A stretch of DNA of 64,000 nucleotides, from assembly GCA_029931535.1 (NCBI GenBank), contig JAQPZY010001670.1, positions 4,736,501 to 4,800,500 of the forward strand, in the 5' to 3' direction. Source of the stretch: Margaritifera margaritifera (Eukaryota > Mollusca > Bivalvia > Unionida > Margaritiferidae). The notes below the pieces were generated by a model. That model worked only from the letters and a program-made list of their open reading frames with translations, did not search any database and was not told where the DNA came from. This document shows, in pieces, positions 60,101-64,000 of this stretch; positions within the stretch are counted from its first letter, which is position 1, and each line of letters begins with the position of its first letter. The position numbers and the translations under genes were made by a program.

Positions 60101-63100
60101 ATGTATGTCAAGCATTATATCTGAAATCATGTTAAAATGAAGGGCATTATAAACAAGGAGGGCTGTACGTCAAAGCTGTTATGTATATATGACAAGGAAA
60201 TGCATGTCTATGTAAACAAGATTCTGTAAGAGTCCCCCCATTTTCTTAGCTTTCACAAGAAATTTGGAGGTTGTTTTCAAACTCTCGGGACCCCAAAATT
60301 ACTCAGTTGTTTTAGCATATCTCATTATTAGAATCCCACTGGTCACTGGTTGAAATTAAAACAAGTGACATTTAACACATGTTATCATGAAAAAATTCTG
60401 TCTCCTCAGGTGCCATTACACTTCCTTCAAGGTCATGCCATATTACCCTCACATGCCCTTTATGTCAAGTCAACTTACTCTCATGTTACCATTATATGAC
60501 CCTGCATTTCCCCAAGTGTTCAGACTACTAATGCTCAGTTTTATTTCCCTTTAAAACATGATGAACTAGACTTGTAATAGTTCAAACAGGTGTTTCACCA
60601 CCCAAAATAAAATAACTTAGCTTCTGTCATTTTTTGCTAATGTAATTTATTTTCTTCAGTATAACAAAACAATTATTGATCCTTTTATTTTTTAGATGTT
60701 TAATGATAAATTGTCCATCTATGACATCTGTCATGTAACCCTTAGGTAGCATGAAATATGCCTTGGGTGGAGAATTTGTCATACAACCTCAAAAAGGGCA
60801 ATAACTGTATCATATCTTTTTATTAGGCATGCAAAATCACTCTGTACTAACCATACATTTATAATATCCATGTTTGTACTACCACATTTTACTGTAATTC
60901 CCTACACCACCCCATCATATTGCAGAATGTCACTTTCTGACCCTGAAAATTGGGTCAAAGTCTTCAAAACCTAATCAGGTCTTGATAACCTCCTAGAACA
61001 TATGCATATCTAATTGACTGTATATACTTGTGTATAAACCCAAACCAACTGCAAACTGCAAAGATCTAGATCTGCCGTTGCATAATTTTCCCGGCAGATC
61101 TGGATCTATGCAGTTTGTAAGGACTAATCAGTAGAACAAACAACATAGACCCTGATCTGCCAGTGCATTATGCGACAGCAGATCAGGGTCTATGTTGTTT
61201 GCATTTGGACCGGGTTTATACACGAGTATATACAGTAGGTGTGGTTTAATTTAATAGTTCCAGGGATATCATGCTTACAAGGTCAGTGTAATGGACAGAT
61301 GACAAAGGACAGACAGCACAAATCATATTATGTCTCCCTCCATTTGAAGCGAGACATAATAACTTGTCAAACAAATCTTCAATCTAGAAAGTTTGATTGT
61401 ACAGTAAAGCCCTGCTATAGCACGATGGTCGGGGTCCGCAAAACGAGATTGTGCCATGTCCCGAACCGTGCTATAACCAACCTAGACATAACCAAGTCAT
61501 TTAGCTGAAGAAAATGATGCATGCACCAAAAAAAAAGGGTGAGGGGAAATTGTGGGAGCAAAACAACATGCTTCATTGGCACAGTTACCATCTTAAATCA
61601 GGGTGGTGTGGCAATGCTACGGAGTTCATTGACGCAGTTATAAACTTGTTCCATATTGAACAAGAACTACTTAAAATGGTCATTATATATTTAATAGTTA
61701 TTTTTATGAATACAAAATTGGCCAATTAAGTGTAAATAGTTAAGAGTATGTGTACTCACCGGTCAAATCTGGTTGTATCCATAATAGTAATTCCATCAAA
61801 AATGTGCACAAAGAAGCATAATTTATATTTTAAAAACTGTTTGATAGTTTCAGTTGAATCATAATATTTAATTTTTTGCTAATACATTCACACAAACTTA
61901 TGACAAAGTTTGTTTTTTTCCCCTGCAACATTCTTATTTGTTGGACATGTCCAAAGGGTCTGATTTCTGACACAATAAACTGCATGATTCAGACATCTGG
62001 AGTTTCTAAAATGAAACCTGTTTAGGCTTGAAAAGTACATTTCACTTGAGCGGAAATTTCATACAGGAGGTTAAATGTACTGTATTAACCTTGTAATGTA
62101 CTTGCGATGAGAATTCTGCAGGTGTGTGTACACATGTAAAACTGCCTGAACCCAGCTTAGGAGTAAACCATTCGATTGTATGGTTACACAGTGAGTTCCA
62201 TAAAAACATACAAGTCATTCTTTAACGAGGAGAAAATAAATAAAATAAACTCAATATTCATTTAAACTTTTGTTCATAACTATGACTTTGCTTCACTGCA
62301 GAGCGAAAGCAGGGAGTATAATGTTATATTATATTAGCCAATCGCGCCACCCCTACAGCTTGAATGGTTCTGTTCCAATCACTGGCAGGACAGTTTTCTG
62401 AACCAGGAAAATAAAAAGGGTTAAGGGGGGGGGGGGAGGAGGAGGGGTTTCATTTGTGTGGCAATTACCAAAACTGCTCCTGACAATTCGGACCATAAAC
62501 TTGTGTCAGTGGGTGTGTATGACAGTTGATTGAGCAGGCATTGATAGTCTATTATCTTCTCTTAAAAAGGTAGTTAAATTAATTGATTTATAAATTCTGG
62601 TAAGAAACTTTTTCACTCCACCACATTGTTTGCTTGACTTGTGAAGACCCAAATCTTGAAGCTAATTGCGTTTGTTTAACTCCGGACTTAATCCTGCCCA
62701 GGGCTTCAAGCTTCTCTTTAACAGTAATGGCTTTACGTTTCTGTATCCCGTTATCCATTGTAAATACCCACTAATTAAAACTCTGACACCTATTTCTTTG
62801 AATGACTACAGCAAGAATAATTGTTAAGGAACAACGTGGTCATTTGTATAGGGAATGCATGATATTATTCACTGGTCAGTTGATTGCGTGACGATTGCCT
62901 GATAACACCGCAAAGCCACATGTGTGTGTTGGAGTTTGTTTTTTAAAATGTTTTTATAAATCATTGCCCCATAATTTGAATAACCTTTAGCAGCGAGATT
63001 GACTTTGATGATTAGCAATTACTTAAATTAATTGATTTATAAATTCCGATGAGAATCTTCTTTCTTTTGAACAACAATTGTACACAGAATGCATTGAATA

Positions 63101-63661
63101 AAAACAGAAAGAAGACTTACTGGCTTTATTGTTCATGATTCAAAAATAATAAGATTAACACTTTTGCAGTACTTCAAGAAATTGTTGAAATTATTGTAAA
63201 ATTTTGGGAGCTATGCCACGATCGTGTTATATCCAAATTCATATACGATCTCTACCTTAAAATGATGATTAATATTTTATACATTATTTTTTCGTACTTT
63301 AAAAAATATATTTATTTTTTCATGTATGAAAAATATATGAAATTTTGGGAGCCATGCCACAATTGTGTTATATCTGAATTTATGCTTTAATGAAGCGTGC
63401 TATAGCAGGGCTTTACTGTATCATTGTTTAAAACTAAATTACTAAATGATTACATTTCTCATCCTGCACATAACTGTCATTTTTGTTTGTATTATCTTTT
63501 TGTCATGTTTCTGCCTATTTTTATATTCTATCATTCCAACCTTTGACCTTGACTTGAGTGAACTCTGGAGCCTCTGATTTGACCTCTTTGTTTGTAGCTG
63601 CCAGAGGAAGCTGAACTGGCTTTAAGGTATCATCCTCCAACTGTGACCCAAAGTCTAAAAA
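48017..63661 (-). CDS. POLR3D: RNA polymerase III subunit RPC4 (POLR3D), C-terminal half; gene runs off right edge
   Basis: Five minus-strand exons (63541-63661, 57047-57187, 56586-56710, 50567-50722, 48017-48130) join in consistent phase into 218 codons and a stop. The product carries the hallmark blocks of RPC4/RPC53: DDTLKPVQLPL, VGELLFLQLPD, GKLVIRKSGRTQLILGN, DVSMGTPCGFLQ and MMVLGHIKHRLLCAPDFENL. RPC4 pairs with RPC5 to form the TFIIF-like module of nuclear RNA polymerase III, which acts in promoter opening, termination and re-initiation on tRNA, 5S and other small RNA genes. The human protein is about 400 residues, so roughly the N-terminal half lies beyond 63661. Introns are 6.35 kb, 336 bp, 5.9 kb and 2.4 kb; all are GT-AG, and three carry large repeats. 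Confidence 0.95.
48490..49145 (+). repeat. Roughly 115-bp repeat family with terminal domain, about 6 copies
   Basis: GGAGTAGCGATAACAAGATT, TTCAAGATGGCC and AGTCTTTTAGTGAAAACCCC recur. The last unit continues into GTAAAGTTTCATGGCATTCC and CAGACTGACGGACAACAGAT, which looks like the end of a composite element. It lies in the POLR3D intron between the exons at 50567 and 48130. Confidence 0.8.
49240..49610. repeat. Two roughly 120-bp direct repeats and a mariner-like end
   Basis: GTGTTTATCTCTGTTCTTGT and CATTCACAGCAGTGTTG recur 120 bp apart. The right edge ACACAGGTTTTACTGTA read in reverse starts CAGTAAAACCTGTG, similar to the 1862-2847 element ends. The left end is not found. Confidence 0.5.
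49870..50462 (+). repeat. About 150-bp repeat family, about 4 copies (second cluster)
   Basis: Same family as 38940-40400, with CAGATGCAATATTATCTCAT, AGATCTTGATGATATAAGCT and GATCAGAAATATG. It ends about 100 bases from the POLR3D exon at 50567. Confidence 0.8.
50567..50722 (-). CDS. POLR3D: POLR3D internal exon, conserved RPC4 core
   Basis: Exactly 52 codons in phase 0 at both ends. The exon carries EGPVGKLVIRKSGRTQLILG and VLDVSMGTPCGFLQ, the core beta-structure of RPC4 that dimerises with RPC5. The acceptor is ATTGTAG and the donor CAG|GTAATA. This is the strongest family signature in the window. Confidence 0.95.
50723..51576. other. POLR3D intron, nothing recognised
   Basis: AT-rich intron sequence up to the hAT-like element. 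A run of 12 G occurs near 51301. Confidence 0.45.
52610..54030 (-). pseudogene. hAT-like transposase (ZNF862/KIAA1586-like), decayed
   Basis: The reading starts near 54030 (FTDISVNKKLGIYAKVISDD), shifts frame near 53940, and meets a stop near 53840 before GFGSDGGSIMTGK. It then shifts near 53800 into the 289-codon frame at 52890-53759. That frame contains VHCMAHRLNLCSSKAAEEV, the conserved CxAHxLNL block of this hAT branch. The C-terminal dimerisation block lies in another frame near 52630-52800 (VLPLQTADWERGFSSQNI, TAVRNMLTSETVNKLMT). At least three frameshifts and one stop make it non-functional. No BED finger was found within the element. Confidence 0.82.
54040..55370. other. Transposon interior, no coding recognised
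   Basis: Between the transposase start and the right arm. It holds a C run at 55085-55099 and short ORFs without motifs. In an intact relative the 5' coding part would be expected here. Confidence 0.4.
56030..56585. other. POLR3D intron, nothing recognised
   Basis: Sequence between the transposon and exon 56586-56710. A stretch with TTTCAAGATATTACACCCTC and GTAACAGATAGATGG looks like a scrap of a dispersed repeat. No coding. Confidence 0.35.
56586..56710 (-). CDS. POLR3D: POLR3D internal exon with LLFLQLPD block
   Basis: The exon encodes DVGELLFLQLPDVMPGVPAA, then a charged stretch ending KSDKSKQEDE. ELLFLQLPD-xx-PG is nearly invariant in animal RPC4. The acceptor is CCCAAAG, which completes a GAT codon from the previous exon; the donor is GAG|GTTAGA in phase 0. 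Confidence 0.92.
57047..57187 (-). CDS. POLR3D: POLR3D internal exon, acidic and variable segment
   Basis: The exon encodes ESGMEVDPGEVGVQEEKVVA and PVPIVKSPTCADLFANAQKT, entering in phase 1 and leaving in phase 1 at a GTAAGG donor. The acceptor is CCCACAG. The acidic stretch matches the variable region before the conserved RPC4 C-terminal domain, and CADLFANA lies where the human protein has a short helix before its ELLFLQLPD block. Confidence 0.88.
57265..58076. mobile_element. Non-autonomous DNA transposon with 15-bp perfect TIRs (812 bp)
   Basis: CAGACCTGCCAACCC at the left is repeated exactly, inverted, at the right (GGGTTGGCAGGTCTG). A CAG start and A/G-rich tips fit a hAT-type element, but the flanking 8 bases (TTCTATAG, TTAGAGCA) match poorly, so the superfamily is open. 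No transposase inside. It starts 78 bases from a POLR3D exon. Confidence 0.6.
58080..59640. other. POLR3D intron, nothing recognised
   Basis: AT-rich; short ORFs only, without family motifs or splice-flanked coding. Confidence 0.45.
59645..60170. repeat. 59-bp minisatellite, about 9 copies
   Basis: The unit contains GGAGGGATGTATGTCAAGCA, TTATATCTATAATTACATTA and TAATGAAGGACACCATAAA. Located in a POLR3D intron. Confidence 0.95.
60180..61015. other. POLR3D intron, nothing recognised
   Basis: Unique-looking AT-rich sequence between the minisatellite and the hairpin MITE. Confidence 0.4.
61018..61235 (+). mobile_element. Double-hairpin MITE, complete copy (218 bp)
   Basis: The outer 23-bp inverted ends CTGTATATACTTGTGTATAA / CTGTATATACTCGTGTATAA differ at one base. 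Inside, hairpin one uses AACTGCAAAGATCTAGATCT and its near complement. The spacer AAGGACTAATCAGTAGAA is identical to the 36.4-kb copy. Hairpin two uses CAAACAACATAGACCCTGAT and its exact complement. Confidence 0.9.
61402..63418 (-). mobile_element. pogo/Tigger-like DNA transposon, internally degraded (2.0 kb)
   Basis: Inverted ends are identical over at least 20 bases, starting CAGTAAAGCCCTGCTATAGC, and abut TA on both sides. That is the Tc1/mariner superfamily, pogo/Tigger group. The minus strand keeps the transposase N-terminus at 62588-62758. No DDE catalytic region was found. The right end carries two diverged copies of a 50-bp block (TTTTGGGAGCTATGCCACGA at 63203 and TTTTGGGAGCCATGCCACAA at 63343). 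TTAATTGATTTATAAATTC also occurs twice, near 62578 and 63028. The element ends 122 bases from a POLR3D exon. Confidence 0.8.
62588..62758 (-). pseudogene. Tigger/pogo transposase N-terminal CENP-B-type helix-turn-helix fragment (56 aa)
   Basis: A 56-codon frame opens MDNGIQKRKAITVKEKLEAL and continues GRIKSGVKQTQLASRFGSSQ. This is the first DNA-binding helix-turn-helix of CENP-B/Tigger transposases, in which a basic KRKxxTxxEKLEIL helix is followed by a QxxLAxxFGxSxSTV recognition helix. After QV the family text is lost (KQTMWWSEK), then a stop. It lies inside a pair of pogo-like TIRs, which confirms the origin. Truncated and not expected to be active. Confidence 0.78.
63541..63661 (-). CDS. 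POLR3D: POLR3D internal exon (first in window)
   Basis: The exon encodes FLDFGSQLEDDTLKPVQLP, then LAATNKEVKSEAPEFTQVKV. It has a TTTCAG acceptor and a G|GTTGGA donor that leaves phase 1, exactly what the next exon needs. The KPVQLPL block is characteristic of the RPC4 family upstream of its conserved C-terminal domain. The donor was chosen among three nearby GTs by phase. Confidence 0.88.
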
Positions 63662-64000
63662 CTGAAACAAGTAACACATTTTTCAAATATATCCATGACT
63701 AGTGCATAGAAAGCTTCTGTGGTGTTTTGATGCAGCTTCAATGCATTTTGTCGTAAGTGCTGTAACTGTCTTTACAAGCTAATTAATTCAGTATACAGCA
63801 GTTATCATCTACAAAATATATTTCTGAGTAGGAAATATTCACTGAGTTAGATTACTGTCTCTTAGAGAAAGCAATATGAACAGGACCTGCCCACACAAAT
63901 TCATTGTTCAAATTTCTGGACATATTTCATACAGTTTATTTACTAAAATATAATCTCAAAATCCATTTAATTCCGAAACACATCTCTCAAGTTCCTGTTA
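63662..64000. other. POLR3D intron upstream of the first visible exon
   Basis: AT-rich intron to the window edge. No further exon with RPC4 similarity was recognised. Confidence 0.5.

Overview
The window is eukaryotic nuclear DNA, most likely from a mollusc and probably a bivalve. The support is spliced genes with GT-AG introns, two animal-type genes (a Zasp/PDLIM-like PDZ protein and POLR3D), CpG-poor AT-rich DNA, and a very heavy load of minisatellites and transposons. The exact species cannot be read from the sequence.

Layout. (1) 1-20.2 kb, minus strand: the 5' part of a PDZ-LIM (Zasp/PDLIM-like) gene. Five phase-consistent exons carry the PDZ domain and the ZM motif; the LIM domains must lie beyond the left edge. 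Its 13.2-kb first intron is mostly tandem arrays (18, 32, 40, 53, 68 and 71 bp units) plus small DNA transposons and a SINE. A CpG-rich patch at 19.7-20.5 kb probably marks the promoter. (2) 20.5-48 kb: intergenic and transposon-rich. It holds a decayed LINE with endonuclease, RT and RNase H remains (23.4-26.9 kb), a second LINE remnant, and a young 5.2-kb Ty3/gypsy element (28.77-34.01 kb). That element has a Gmr1-like gene order and has lost its integrase core. Next come several degenerate repeat families and a 3.1-kb, 55-57-bp minisatellite with higher-order structure (43.5-46.6 kb). (3) 48.0-63.7 kb, minus strand: the C-terminal half of POLR3D (RNA polymerase III subunit RPC4), five exons in perfect phase, with the 5' exons beyond the right edge. 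Its introns carry a 4.4-kb hAT-like transposon with a dead transposase, an 812-bp TIR element, a 59-bp minisatellite, a double-hairpin MITE and a 2-kb pogo/Tigger-like element that keeps a CENP-B-type helix-turn-helix ORF.

The two host genes are unrelated: one is a muscle/adhesion scaffold, the other a polymerase subunit. The most unusual material is repetitive. A MITE is built of two tandem hairpins, and its hairpin motif reappears inside two different tandem arrays. A 25-bp hAT-like micro-insertion has an exact 8-bp target duplication. A near-intact retrotransposon has a small in-frame deletion that joins protease to the integrase C-terminus at matching leucine codons. All family assignments come from reading translated motifs by eye; no database search was run.
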